A DNA stretch of 64,000 nucleotides from Chrysophaeum taylorii (GCA_029834535.1 JAQMWT010000584.1:1-64000); one strand, 5' to 3'. Shown: positions 10,098-20,364, counted from the stretch's first letter. Made by a program: numbers and translations. Notes: a model not told the origin generated them from the sequence alone.

Positions 10098-11420
10098 TCA
10101 GTCGCAGTAGATGCCGGCGCACGCTGCGCACTCGGAGGCGGACTCCCCGCAATGGTAGTCGGCGAAGACCGGCGCCGCGCAGGCCCCACACTCGCCGAGA
10201 AAGCAGCAGTGTGGGTCGGCGTCGGGGCCCGCCACGACGCGGACGTTGGTCGGCTCGGGGGTCGGGTAGCCCGTGGGCCTGGGGGTCGGAGCGGGCGTCG
10301 GGGATCTGGTGGGTCTGGGTGTCGGCGCGGGCGTGGGTCTTGGCGTCGGGGCGGGAGTGCCGCTTGACGCGCCGCCGTGCGGGCAGAAGGTCGCGGCCGA
10401 AGAGCACCTAAGACAGGCCTCCTCGCTCGCGGCGCAGCCGTTCTCGTCCTCGCTCGCGTTGGGGCACGCGCCCTCGGCGCACCAGTCGATCGCACTCGAC
10501 CACCAACAGCAGCGACCGCCGGATTGCTCGGTCGGCTTCTTCGTGGGCTCGGCCGTGGCGGCGACGGTTGGCTTGGGCGACGTCGTGGGCCGGGGAGTCG
10601 CCGGTGTTGCCGTCGGCTGGAACTCACCCTCCTCGACGTAGATGTCCGCGCAGGCCGCGAAGACCTCCGTGGTTTTGTGCGAGTCCCAGCGCCACGTGAG
10701 AACGGTCGGCCCCTCGGGCCACTCGACCGGGATCACGACCTTGTCCTTGACGAGGCGACCGCTCTCGCACGTGTCGGCGTCCGGTGCCGCGCACGCGTGG
10801 CCCGACCCCAGGCCGCAGTGGAAGTACTTGCCTGGATCTGCCGCGCAACCCCAATCTGCACGGCAGTCGGGCTGGATCGAGCAGTCGTTGCCGTCGGCGT
10901 CGTCGCACCGCAGCACGGTGCGCTGGAAACATTCCTCGGCCTCCTCCTGTTCTTCCGAGGACATTGGCTCGTCGGCGAGGAATTTAGCGATGATCGACGG
11001 GTCGTTGCACAAGCGGTAGCTATAGACGCCGCCGTGGTCAGCGTTGGCACACCACGAAACTTCGAACGCCTCGCCCGCCTTGTAGGTCTCGACGATCGTA
11101 GTGCCCCACTTGCCGTCGGGGTCGGGGTAGTTGTAGTCGTTGGTGCCTTGCTTTTGGGTCCCGCAAACGCCGAACGGGGTGACGCCATTCATCAGGTACC
11201 CGACGGACGGTGCGGTACCGGGCTCGGCGAAGGCTTGATTCCCGGGCCACGACCGTGTCTCGGAGCCCGGCACATCGGCCAGCATGGGGGCCGCGAGCAC
11301 GCAGTGGGGACACCAGTCCGACCTAGCGTCGAGCGCTTGCCGCTGTCGTGACTTGGGCTCGAACAGGTAGCCGTGGCCGGCGACGCGGCCGGCGAACAGG
11401 ATAGCGACGAGGCTGAACAT
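10098..11420 (-). CDS. Secreted lytic polysaccharide monooxygenase (AA15/LPMO_10-like) with two Cys-rich modules
   Basis: 440 aa. A signal peptide (residues 1-15, ends VAG) precedes GHGYLFEP, so His16 becomes the N-terminal histidine of the mature enzyme, the first copper ligand of the histidine brace. His129 in NADHGGVYSYRLC fits the second ligand. TWRWDSHK...FAACADIYV (about 240-262) matches the end of the chitin-binding/LPMO_10 domain. Then come a Thr/Pro linker (about 265-300), a Cys-rich module starting CCWWSSAIDWC, a second TPAPTPRPT linker (about 355-395) and another Cys-rich module ending IYCD. The enzyme should oxidatively cleave chitin or cellulose outside the cell; the Cys modules may bind carbohydrate. 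No intron is needed. Family AA15 versus AA10 is not settled by eye. Confidence 0.85.
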   Translation of the reverse strand: MFSLVAILFAGRVAGHGYLFEPKSRQRQALDARSDWCPHCVLAAPMLADVPGSETRSWPGNQAFAEPGTAPSVGYLMNGVTPFGVCGTQKQGTNDYNYPDPDGKWGTTIVETYKAGEAFEVSWCANADHGGVYSYRLCNDPSIIAKFLADEPMSSEEQEEAEECFQRTVLRCDDADGNDCSIQPDCRADWGCAADPGKYFHCGLGSGHACAAPDADTCESGRLVKDKVVIPVEWPEGPTVLTWRWDSHKTTEVFAACADIYVEEGEFQPTATPATPRPTTSPKPTVAATAEPTKKPTEQSGGRCCWWSSAIDWCAEGACPNASEDENGCAASEEACLRCSSAATFCPHGGASSGTPAPTPRPTPAPTPRPTRSPTPAPTPRPTGYPTPEPTNVRVVAGPDADPHCCFLGECGACAAPVFADYHCGESASECAACAGIYCD

Positions 11421-11784
11421 GCTCTTCTTCGTCTTCTTCTGTTGTTTTCACTTTGTGAAATGACCAACTCACGCAGCGATATCCGAAACGGTCACAGCAG
11501 AGGGGTCGTGCTGTGTTTTGCGCGAAATCTGGATATGATTGTGGCAATTTTGTCGGTGCAAGCTCCGTCATTTCCGCGATATTCGGTTCAACTTCGGATT
11601 TGTCCGCTTCTCCCCGACGTTTCGCGCAGTTCGTTGCTGGGTATTGGCTCGATAATTGCGGCGTACCGGATCAAAATCTCTGGGCCAACCGGGATCACAC
11701 ATACGCAAGCGCTTCAACCGTCCGTCATAGCATGAAACGGGGACGGCCTCCCCTGTGTTGCACAAACATTTGGAGTAGTGTGTG

Positions 11785-12145
11785 GCACTTGCCGCGAAGG
11801 CCCACGCCGTGTTGGCGAGCACCTGCGGATTGAACTCGCCCAGCCGCGAAATAGCCGCGTCGGCGATCGCCGCGAAGAGCTCGGGTGCCTTGATGCCCGC
11901 CTTCGCGAAGGACAACACCGTGTTGGCGAGTTCCTGCGGATTTAACTTGCCCAGCCGCGAAGAAGCCGCGTCGACAATCGCCGCGAAGAGCTCGGGAGCC
12001 ACGATGCCCGCCGTCGCGAAGGCCCATGCAGTGTTGGCGAGGCCCTGCGGATTGAGCTGCTCCAACCGCGAAGGTGCGGCGTCAGCGATCGCTGCGAAGA
12101 GCTGAGGTGCCGCGATGCCGGCCGTTGCGAAGGCCCGCGCGCGGG
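11785..12145 (-). pseudogene. Fragment of NPQ-LANTAWAFA repeat protein (111-bp repeats)
   Basis: On the minus strand 37-residue repeats follow each other at a 111-bp step (plus-strand landmarks 11825, 11936, 12047). The consensus is NPQxLANTAWAFAxAG followed by APELFAAIADAA. About three and a half units remain; the open frame runs on to 11568 through unrelated sequence, and upstream the frame breaks near 12142 into the window-start-like repeat. Such repeats resemble the helical-repeat (OPR/RAP-type) proteins expanded in algae, many of which bind organelle RNA. Here it looks like a fragment, not a whole gene. Confidence 0.6.
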
Positions 12146-12232
12146 CGCCTCCTGCAAAGTTCGAGCACGACCTTGGGGATTTGCATGAACCGAACCGCTG
12201 TCGTCCTAGCGCACGACACGAGGTCTTAATCC
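12138..12232 (+). repeat. Diverged copy of the repeat at the window start (30-130)
   Basis: GCGGGCGCCTCC, a GAGCA[TC]-AC-AGGG block, TTTGCATGA[GA]CCG and AGCGCACGAC followed by TTAATCC occur in the same order at 36-130 and 12144-12230. The two are a dispersed ~95-bp repeat. Confidence 0.6.
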
Positions 12233-13318
12233 GTGCGTTCTGACCAAGTATAGGCCAGCCTTATTCATAGGGCGGCGCAAGCTAATCCTAACGCCGATGC
12301 GCGCGGGACTGATCAGAATCACAGAGCGTGTAGTCAGACCGAGGGGCGCCTTTCGAAAGGCGAATCTGCGGTTGGTGATCATCCGGCTTTTTGCTGTGCT
12401 ACGCGGGGACATGGAGCTAACTTCGTCGCTCAGAAACCGGGAGTTGACTTCGTCGTTACGTCCATTCTACGCCCCCCGGCCATACCTCGTCCCCCTGCGA
12501 GCGATTGGGTCAACTTTCAACCGGCCTCTCCGGGAGGCGAGCAGGTGCCAACTTACGCCGAGGAGCGAACTGCGCATACGTAGGGTAAACTTTTGAGAGG
12601 AGAATGAGGTTATGCTACTCGACATGTTTCACACAGTGCTGGACATACCACCAGATGTGGACACATTGAGCACGTACGCCATCAGTACTTCGCAGGAGCT
12701 TCCGCGCGTACGCTGTGAGACGTCCGCCTCTCCGCGACTTCTCAAGGACCAGGGCGAGTAGTCTCCAGGTACCCCATTCCACATGAAAGACGAGTTCGAG
12801 CGCGCGCTGTTAACAGCCCATTGAGCGGGCTGGTCTTTCACTTACGACGGTTCGAGGCCATGGCTATGAGCAAGTCTCGATCCACCATTCAATAGCGGCG
12901 TCGCTGGCGCTGCGCAGTCGACAAGGCTCGATTGCATCAAATTCTAGCAAAAAGGCACGGCGCCGCCAAGAGCTCGCAGCCCGTGGGTGCAAAACGTCGT
13001 CCGTCTAGGAGACTCGACCGCTTGCATGGCCTCGCAGACGTCGGGCTCCTATAACACGAGTGCCAGCGCCGCTTGGTCGGTCGCGCTGGACTGAGGTTCT
13101 GCAAGGCAGAGGGACTCACACAAACTGGGACTTGAGATGTCGTGCGAAAGAGGCTCACGACGAACCCTGATCACCAAAACGGCATCACGTCAACGTCGCG
13201 TGCTCGGTGCTCGCCGGCGACGAGACGGAAGGTCGAGTGCCGCGTACACTTCCGGTGGTGGTGGTGGGTGACGTCGTCGACTGGAGAAACGTGACGTCAC
13301 GGGTAAAATCGGCTGCAG
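12233..13318. other. Intergenic, no supported gene
   Basis: About 1.1 kb. Short frames only. 12415-12470 has a twice-used phrase (GAGyTrACTTCGTCG), and CGCCCCCCGGCCATACC near 12470 recurs at about 34797 in the mobile patchwork, so part of it may be repeat-derived. I see no RNA gene. Confidence 0.4.
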
Positions 13319-14317
13319 ATGGACGAGTGCTCGAGTTTGCTCGAGGCGAAGAACCCGTTCGTGGATGACCCCCCCCCCAAGAAGCGCAAGACTGTCGGGC
13401 TGTGGTGGACGTTACGTCAGAGCGGTGGGTCGCGGGACATGGTGGTTGCGTCGTGGCTTTTTTTGCTCGGAGCGGGGGTGTTCACGGTGTGCGTCGCCGG
13501 GGAGCTCGCGAGCGACCTGCGGTCGCTGCCGTTTTGGATGCTGACGGCGTCGGGGGTGCTGTTCTGCGCGGGGTCGGCCGCGTTTATCCGGGCATTCTCG
13601 GGGGATCGCGACGCGGCGGAAGTTTTATTCTCGCGCGAAGAAGATTCGGCTCACGTCGACGACGAAGTCGAGACGCACGGGTGCTCGGGATGTCGCGCGT
13701 GCGTCGCCCGCCACTTTGCGACCGAGCTTTTGGTCGCGTCCTGGTTGTTCTTGGCGGCCTGCGTGCCAGTCGTTGTCGCGAGCGCCTGTTACGTCGTCCA
13801 TCACGACGATCGTCTCTACTTTTGGGGCGTCCTCGCGGGCTCCCTCGCCTTTGCTATCGCCTCGGGCTTCTTTGTGGTTGCATCATACCCCGAGCACCTC
13901 ACGCCCGGCCACGTCTCCACGGCGGCGGCTCTCCTCGTCGATGGAGGTCTCGACCCCGCCGTCGCTCGCCGGCACTGCGGCTCCGACTGGCTCTTGAGTA
14001 ACTGGCTCTTTCTCATTTTGACCGCGGGCTGGCTCCTCGGCGCGACCTACCTCGTCCTCTCGCGCCCGAACGACGCGGACTACCGCCTCTCCTTTCTGGA
14101 AGCCATCATCTACTTTATCGCCTCCGTCTACTTCGTCAAGGGCTCCTACGCCGCCCAGGCCCAGGCCGACGCCACCTTTTCGTCGTCGTCGTCGTCGTCG
14201 TCGTCTAGTAGTGCGCCCCCGCTCGAGCAGAGGCGACCAGATCGCGGCGCTCCCCCCGCGGCGAGACGTCCCGCTACCGCCGCAGCCACTGACGGCGGGT
14301 CTCTCGTCGACTGCTGA
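13319..14317 (+). CDS. Six-TM membrane protein built of three repeats (YrhK-like)
   Basis: 332 aa. Three homologous two-helix units each begin with a hydrophilic residue pair plus the core ASWLFL/SNWLFL: about residues 39-97, 135-193 and 225-280. Each unit is helix, short polar loop with aromatic residues, helix ending in a FVxxSY or equivalent. This gives six predicted transmembrane segments. The N-terminus carries PPPKKRK, and the C-terminus a poly-Ser tract and a Pro/Arg-rich tail, both likely cytosolic. The WLF core and two-helix unit resemble the bacterial YrhK-like domain, but this is inference. Transport or signalling role is unknown. Confidence 0.7.
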   Translation: MDECSSLLEAKNPFVDDPPPKKRKTVGLWWTLRQSGGSRDMVVASWLFLLGAGVFTVCVAGELASDLRSLPFWMLTASGVLFCAGSAAFIRAFSGDRDAAEVLFSREEDSAHVDDEVETHGCSGCRACVARHFATELLVASWLFLAACVPVVVASACYVVHHDDRLYFWGVLAGSLAFAIASGFFVVASYPEHLTPGHVSTAAALLVDGGLDPAVARRHCGSDWLLSNWLFLILTAGWLLGATYLVLSRPNDADYRLSFLEAIIYFIASVYFVKGSYAAQAQADATFSSSSSSSSSSSAPPLEQRRPDRGAPPAARRPATAAATDGGSLVDC

Positions 14318-14391
14318 TCGTCGTCGTCCGTCCGTGCGTGCGTTCCTGCACCTTATTATTCTCTTCTCCCCCGCCGCTCGTCACCTTCATC

Positions 14392-14426
<35 letters not shown>

Positions 14427-14545
14427 AAAATTGTCGCGTGGATCTAGGCGCCGCCGCTGTCGTCTATTCTACCCCCCCCTTAATATTTTCTGAACTTGTT
14501 GTTTGTTTCCACTGATTATTATTATTATTAATCTTTCTTACGCTT
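14318..14545. other. Short spacer with (CCG)n tract
   Basis: 228 bp between two same-strand genes. It carries a CCG trinucleotide tract (about 14394-14423), a C-run and TTATTATTATTATTA just before the next start. No gene seen. Confidence 0.5.
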
Positions 14546-16976
14546 ATGGTGGGTCGGTCGCTGTATGTCCGCAGCGATGCGCCGCTTGCGGCACACTCGC
14601 TCCGCGTGACGCTCCCGAAGAAGTGGGTGGAGCGCGAGACGTGCAGCAAGGTGGTGCGGCTGTTCGTCGAGTCGTACAACGCGCGACACCCGCCGGTCGC
14701 GGCGGAGGGGTGCGCGCTCTGGGGTGACCGGTCGCAGCGAAAGTTCCGCGGCGACGAGGGCCTCGCTGGCGTGGATGAAGAGACCGTGTGGGTGCGGGAG
14801 GGTTCGGGGAAGCCCGAGGCAGCGGCGGCGTCGCGGGCCGTGAGCACATACGTTCCGCGGATCGTCGCGAAGCGAGAAGCGCGCCGACCGGAACTCGCGA
14901 CGATGCGTCTCGAGAACCAGCAGAAGCTCGTGGAGCGCGCCGGGGCTATCCTCGCGATCTTCGGGGTCCGGTCCGACGACGGCGCCGTGTTGGCTGCGCG
15001 GCGCGTGACGCGCGATAGCGGCGAAGAACAGTTGGTCGCGCAGCTCGCCGCGCACCGGTACGAAATGCGTCGCGCGCCGGGGAAAGCGGGCGGATACGCC
15101 GACGCCCTCTGCCGCGTCTGGAACGTCCTGAGCGGACTCCTGCCCGCGTCGATCCTGGTGGTGCGGTATCTGCCGCTGCGACGCGAGAACGGCAAGGTGG
15201 TCGGGGAGGCGCCGGGCGGCGACAAGTGGATAGCTCGTCCGTTCGTCGACGGCGATCCGTGCTTCGACCCGGCGCGCCTCGGCGAGGCCCTCGGGTGGCT
15301 GCACGTTTTGGGCCGCGGCGTGCCCTCGCAGGCCGCGGCTCTCGCAGAGATCCGGCCCAAGTCCTACGCCGAGCGCCTCGCTTCCGAGGTGGATAAGTGT
15401 CGCGAGAAGCTGCGGCGCCGAAGCGGTTCGGAGAGAAGAAGAGTCGAGGCTCTAAATTTCCTCGATACCCTCGACGTCGCCGCCATTTCGGCGCTTCCCG
15501 AAACCTGGACGCACGGCTCGCTGTCGCCCGCGACCTGCCGCGTCGGTAATGACGGGCGGCTCGTCGTGGACGGCCTGGAGAACTCTGGCCTCGGGACGCG
15601 AATAGAAGACTTGTGGCCTCTCGTAAAGTGGGACGGCACCGCGAAGGGCCTCGTCGTCGGCCTCGCCGCGCTCCCCGTCGCGCTGCGCGCCTACGTCAAG
15701 ACGACCAGGGCACCCTTCTCGCCCCAGGAGTGCCGTCTCCTCCCTTGGGTCCTCTGGCTTCGCGCGGCGATCGACGTATCCGTCGGACTCAAGACCTTAT
15801 CTCGCCTCGCCGCCGCGGCGCAAGACGTCGCGACCGCGGCCGCCGACGCCAACCCGAAGCTCCTCGAGGACGAGCCGCCCACCCCCCTCCTCTTGCTCCC
15901 ACCCCCGGACGACCAAGAGGAGGAGGAAGAGGAGGAGGAGGAGGAGGAGCCGGCCGAGGACGGGTTCTGGGCGGCGTGGGCGACCAAGGTCAAGTCGAGG
16001 CGCCGCCGTCCCCGGCCGCGCGCGACGACGCGAGGGGAGTTCGAGGACATTTTCGCCAAGTTCAACGCGGCCCCCGTCGACGATAAAGGCACGATCGGTG
16101 TCGTCGAGGCGGTCGAGGTGTCGCGCGCCGTCGGCGTCGAGACTCGGACGCGACCCCCCGGCCGAGCCGTCTGCTGCGCGCTCCACTTGGAGCGAGACGC
16201 GCGCCGCGCCGCGCACGTCCAAGAACACATCCGCAAGGTTGTTCCCGGAATCCGCGTGGTGCGGGCTGTCGACGCCATGATCGACGGCGAGCTCGAGGCT
16301 TCGAGCTCGAGGCTCCGCGTCGACGTCGGCCGCTGGCGCCTCGGCCGAGTCGCGCGCGACGGACGGGACGTCGGTCCGACGCGCGGCGAGGTCGCCTGCG
16401 CCGCCACGCACTGCGCAGCCTGGCGCCTCCAGGTTGCGGCCGCCGAGCCCCGCCTCGTTGTCCTCGAGGACGACGTCCAGCTCGCTTCCAACTTCCTCCC
16501 GAGTCTCGTCCTCGCCCTCGCCGAGGTCGACGACGTCGACCTCGTTTACCTCCACGTCCCCCCTCGCTTCCGCCGCGACGACCTCAAAGTATCGCAGCGC
16601 CTCAGCAACGTCTACCCCGCCGCATCCCTCGCCGCCTACGTCCTCTCCCTCGAGGGAGCTACAAAGCTTATTGACCTCGTCGACGCCCTCGACGCCCCCC
16701 TCGACCTCCTCGTCAACCGCCTCGCCCTCGATCAAAAAATAACCGCCTTCGCCGTCCTCGATGCTAACCTCGTCCGCTCCAGGGGCGACCCCGCGCTCCA
16801 CCGCCTCCGCTTGCTCCCCTCCACGATTTCGACTACCCCCCCCTGGTCCGTCACCTCCTCTTTCGCGCCCTCTTCTTACGCTCTTCTCTGCGCGCAGGCG
16901 CGAACCCTTCGTCGACGCCCCGAACCACCTTCTGGCGGCGGGGGACGACGACGACGATACCTCCATTCTTCTCTAG
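14546..16976 (+). CDS. Pseudo-kinase (APH-like) fused to GT25 glycosyltransferase
   Basis: The N-terminus (LRVTLPKKW...FVESYN, residues 15-46) is an unrecognised small domain. Residues about 120-440 resemble an aminoglycoside-phosphotransferase-type kinase: LGEALGWLH, then HGSLSPATCRV (His323) and VVDGLENSG followed by EDLW. The usual HxDxxxxN reads HGSLSPAT, so catalytic Asp and Asn appear replaced. After a poly-Glu linker (about 455-468), residues about 545-760 match glycosyltransferase family 25: LERDARRAAHV, the EDD motif in VVLEDDVQL (about 640) and AAYVLSLEGATKL. The genomic frame stays open to 17269 through poly-A-like sequence. I prefer a 52-bp intron 16846-16897 (GTCCGT...GCGCAG), which gives a 792-aa protein ending with an Asp-rich tail and DTSILL at 16976. 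Confidence 0.7.
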
Positions 16977-18593
16977 GGTGGGGGGCTTATTCTCCTTCCT
17001 CTCTCCGAGGTTCTGCCGGTCTTGCCGTGCCGATTCTAATAGTGGGGTTGCTGCGGTCCTCTCGTCGCAGCACCTTTTTCTCTCGGTCCTCAGCCACCCT
17101 AGAGTGTGTTGTTTTTGTTTGTGGACTTTTTTGCTTGCTGTTGCATTTTGGTCGGCGTTTCCCGCGCGCACCAGAGAAGAGAGAAAAAAAAAAGAAAAAA
17201 AAAAAGAAAGAAAGAAAGAAAGAAATTCTTTGCACCATCACCACCCACAAGCCATGTGCCGTCCGTTGAAAATGACATATTTAACCTTTCTTCTTCCCTC
17301 CTTTTCTTCAAAACATGTGAAAAAAAAAAAGTCTCGGTATTTTTTGTGCTCTTTTCCCTCCTTCTTCTTTAGATTGATTGATTGATTACAAGCGTGCCGT
17401 AGTAGTAGTAGACATACCTTTATAAAAAACCATAGCTTCCTGTCTGTCGTGTACTTAGGCTAGGAGACCGAGCCGGTTTTCTGAACCTCATTTTCCCGAC
17501 GCACTCGGTGGTGAGGCGGGATGATTCCTTCGTCCCGTTACCATTGCACTTCAGAATCGTCTGGGCGCAAAGGAAAATACGTACGTTCGTTTGATAAAAA
17601 GGTGGTGTTCGTTATGCGAAATCCTGGCAGAACGACTCCGTTCGCTCATGGCTTCAATTAGAGAAGCGGATAGCGCACTCAGTAACAATATGGTTAAGCA
17701 CTGGGCGCACACGCTGATGAGCATAATTAGGTATAAGGAATAATGTATGCAGGAGTTCAACATTTTCTTTTCGTGTTGTTCGCACTCACAACAGACAGGT
17801 AACCTAATCTGCTCTCGCCTTGCTCAGCGCCATCTGACCTGCCGCTCTCATATACCCCCGTCCACGCATCAGCCCTTGAGCCCAACAGCACGAAAGAGCC
17901 TCTCGTTGTCGCCTATGCTGCGGTCATAAGAACTTCGGCCGCCACCGTCGAGTGGACCCATCTTACTCGTATGAGCGTGGCTATCCGAAGCCTGGCTATA
18001 TGTTGATCTCACAACTCATCGTTCGCGAAACCGCAGCAGCAGTAAAAACCCAACAAGTGCGTGCGTGAGTGAGTGAGTGAGTGAGTGAGTGAGTGAGCTC
18101 TCGCCCGCTCAGTCACAAAGTGCGCCTCAGCCCTGACTTCCCCAAGACGCGACGTCGCGTCGAGTTCTGCATCCCCCACACACCTTCCGCGACGGCGTCG
18201 GTCGGCCGCACGCTTGGTGCGCTCTTGACAAAGATACGGCGGGCGCTCTAATGGACAGCATTATACCTCGCCGGGCACCTTCTCTGCTCGCATCATATTC
18301 GATGCGCTGGATAAGGCTCCTCTCGTTGGGCGTGTGATGCGCCGCCTCGTCGACTGCAGCTCTGGAGATTCAATCCCACCGGACCACCCCGGAGGGGCTC
18401 GCAGTGGGTCGGTCTCCCCCCCTCGAGAGGCGAGGACGCTCCTCCGCGATTATGATGATGATCGAGTGCTGTTATAGCAGGCAGGCAGGCAGGCAGGCAG
18501 AACGAAACAAGCGGAAAGTGAAGAGAAACGGATGAAGAAGAGGCCCAACAAAGCAAAGCAAAGCAAAGCAGCGCAACGCAAGGAGCGCGTTGA
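16977..18593. other. Intergenic with simple repeats
   Basis: A/G tracts at 17180-17225, AAAA/GATT runs around 17310-17390, a (GAGT)n microsatellite at about 18065-18098 and (GGCA)n at about 18478-18500. Short frames show no domain. I looked for tRNA or snRNA signatures and saw none. Confidence 0.5.
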
Positions 18594-20321
18594 CTATTGT
18601 TCGCACTTGGGCCTGTTGAGGACGGAGCGGAGCTCGGCGAGAAGGCCCGCCGGGGGTGGCGGCGGCGCGCGGACGCTAGATGCTTGTGGTTGGAGGGGCT
18701 GGGGCGGGACCGAGCGAGTTCTCGCTGTTGGCTTTTTGTTTTTGGCGGCGGCGGCCCCGAAAAAGGCAGCGGCCTTGAGGCCTGCGCCGCGAAGGGCCTG
18801 AAGCTCGTCGCGGATGTTGTCCGCGGAGGAGTCGACGCCCGACCTCACGGGGGTCTCCGCCGGTGGATCCGACGAAGCTGCAACGGGCGCCGCAAGGTCT
18901 TCGTATTGCGCGAGATCGAGGCCGTCCGGGAGATCGCGGTAGGCGGGGTTGCGGGGTCGATTATCGCGGATGGCGGAGACGAGCTTGTCGCGGACGTTTT
19001 CGCGCCAGGCAGCCTTGTCGCCGTTGGCGTCGTTCTCGAAGGCGTCCGGGAGGGAGGCGTAGACGGCGCGGAGCTCGAAAAGGTCGAGGCCCGCGACGTC
19101 GTAGGTGCCGCGGAGCACGACGACGTGGGTCTTGGCGACGCGGTCCGGCGGTAGCCGCACGAGCCAGAGAGCTTTTCTGGTCACGAGGCGCTTGGCGAGG
19201 GTCTTGGGGGCGCCGCGACGCTCGAGGTCCGCCGCCGAGCAGGCGGAAACGTCGGGAGGGACGAGGCGTCGCGCGTCGTCGCGCGCGGCGAGGTTGGCGG
19301 CGAGCTGCTCGCGCTCCCACGCTGCTCTTTCCTCGCGCAGCCGCGCTTGGTATTGGGGATGTGCCGCGACCAGCTGCTGGTACTTTTCGCAGTCGGCCGA
19401 GGCGCTCTCGTCGCCGTCCACCAGGAGCCGTCGCGTCGCCGCTTTGAGGCACTCCTCCAGCTCCTCGAGAGTCGCCGGACCTTTTGTCGGGGCGGTCTCG
19501 GCGGGAGCTCCGGCTCGCGGCGTTCCTCCGCCGTGGACGACGATTTCCTTGGTGACGACGACCACCTTTTCCTTCTGTTCCTCGAGCTTCTTGATCTTCT
19601 CGTCCGCCCGGAGCAAGCGGGCCTCGAGGCTGCTGATGGTCATCCGGGCCATGCGACGCTCGGCCATGGAGGCCGAGGCGCCGCCTCCGAGGTGCTTTTT
19701 GTGGGCGTGGATCTCGTCTCCGTAGAGAGGCGCGTTCTGCGCCGTCGTGCGCGGAGTCTTGGGCGTACGCGTGGTTGCCTCGAAGGGCGTCACGTCGGCA
19801 CCACGGCGCGTCGCGCGCTTGCGCGCCGAGCTCGCCGTCGGCCGACCCGCGCCCGAGCGAGGGGTGTTCTCCGCGAACTCGTCCAAGGTCCGCGTCTGGG
19901 GCCGCACCGAGACGGATCGCGCCCGCCGCGGGCCCTGGCGCGGCGGTCGCGCGGCCATGCGCAGCCGCGCGATCGGCGAGAGCTGCTCGGGCTGCGTCTC
20001 GGCGAGCGCGCGCCGGGGCGGCTTGGGCGGCTTGGACCCCGCGCCCCCCGACATCAAAACGTCGAGCTCGAGCTCGGACTTTCCGTCGATCAGGACGTCG
20101 GCCGCGACGCGCGCCTGGAACGCCGACAGCGAGCCGCGCTCGGTCCACCTTTCGTCCCCGCGTATCCGGAACTTGGCTGCACGGCCCGCCCCGCTCAGCC
20201 CGACCGCGACGCTCTCGACCGTCGCCTCGCGACGCAGCACCTCCGCCGCGGCGACCGACAGCTTGCACCGGCGCATCAGCCCCTCGCTCGAGTAGAGCGC
20301 GGCGTCGATGGCGAGCATCAT
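18594..20321 (-). CDS. Unrecognised coiled-coil protein with a conserved-looking basic block
   Basis: 575 aa, no signal peptide or membrane helix. Residues about 110-200 are basic, Pro/Arg/Thr-rich and disordered-looking; about 230-260 is a coiled coil (SSLEARLLRADEKIKKLEEQ); about 330-370 is a second helical, charged stretch. Residues about 355-470 are dense and globular in character, with ALWLVRL, VVLRGTYDVAGLDLFELRAVYASLP and FENDANGDKAAWRENV. I take this as the core domain but do not recognise the family. The C-terminus is Pro-rich. Coiled coil plus basic region suggests a scaffold or cytoskeletal role, which is speculative. The start ATG abuts a (TCAG)n microsatellite in the 5' leader. 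Confidence 0.7.
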   Translation of the reverse strand: MMLAIDAALYSSEGLMRRCKLSVAAAEVLRREATVESVAVGLSGAGRAAKFRIRGDERWTERGSLSAFQARVAADVLIDGKSELELDVLMSGGAGSKPPKPPRRALAETQPEQLSPIARLRMAARPPRQGPRRARSVSVRPQTRTLDEFAENTPRSGAGRPTASSARKRATRRGADVTPFEATTRTPKTPRTTAQNAPLYGDEIHAHKKHLGGGASASMAERRMARMTISSLEARLLRADEKIKKLEEQKEKVVVVTKEIVVHGGGTPRAGAPAETAPTKGPATLEELEECLKAATRRLLVDGDESASADCEKYQQLVAAHPQYQARLREERAAWEREQLAANLAARDDARRLVPPDVSACSAADLERRGAPKTLAKRLVTRKALWLVRLPPDRVAKTHVVVLRGTYDVAGLDLFELRAVYASLPDAFENDANGDKAAWRENVRDKLVSAIRDNRPRNPAYRDLPDGLDLAQYEDLAAPVAASSDPPAETPVRSGVDSSADNIRDELQALRGAGLKAAAFFGAAAAKNKKPTARTRSVPPQPLQPQASSVRAPPPPPAGLLAELRSVLNRPKCEQ

Positions 20322-20364
20322 CAGTCAGTCAGTCAGTCAGTCAGTCAGTCAGTCAGTCAGTCAG
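20321..20364. repeat. (TCAG)11 microsatellite at a 5' leader
   Basis: About eleven uninterrupted TCAG units immediately upstream of the minus-strand gene whose start codon is at 20321-20319. On the transcript it would read (CTGA)n directly before ATG. Confidence 0.9.

Noticed and set aside
12297-12596. 99-codon frame upstream of the six-TM gene
   Set aside because: Arg-rich, without domain, and partly composed of repeat phrases.
17400-18060. tRNA, 5S rRNA or snRNA gene
   Set aside because: I looked for T-loop GGTTCGA contexts, U6 and U2 core sequences in the larger gaps and found no convincing match.
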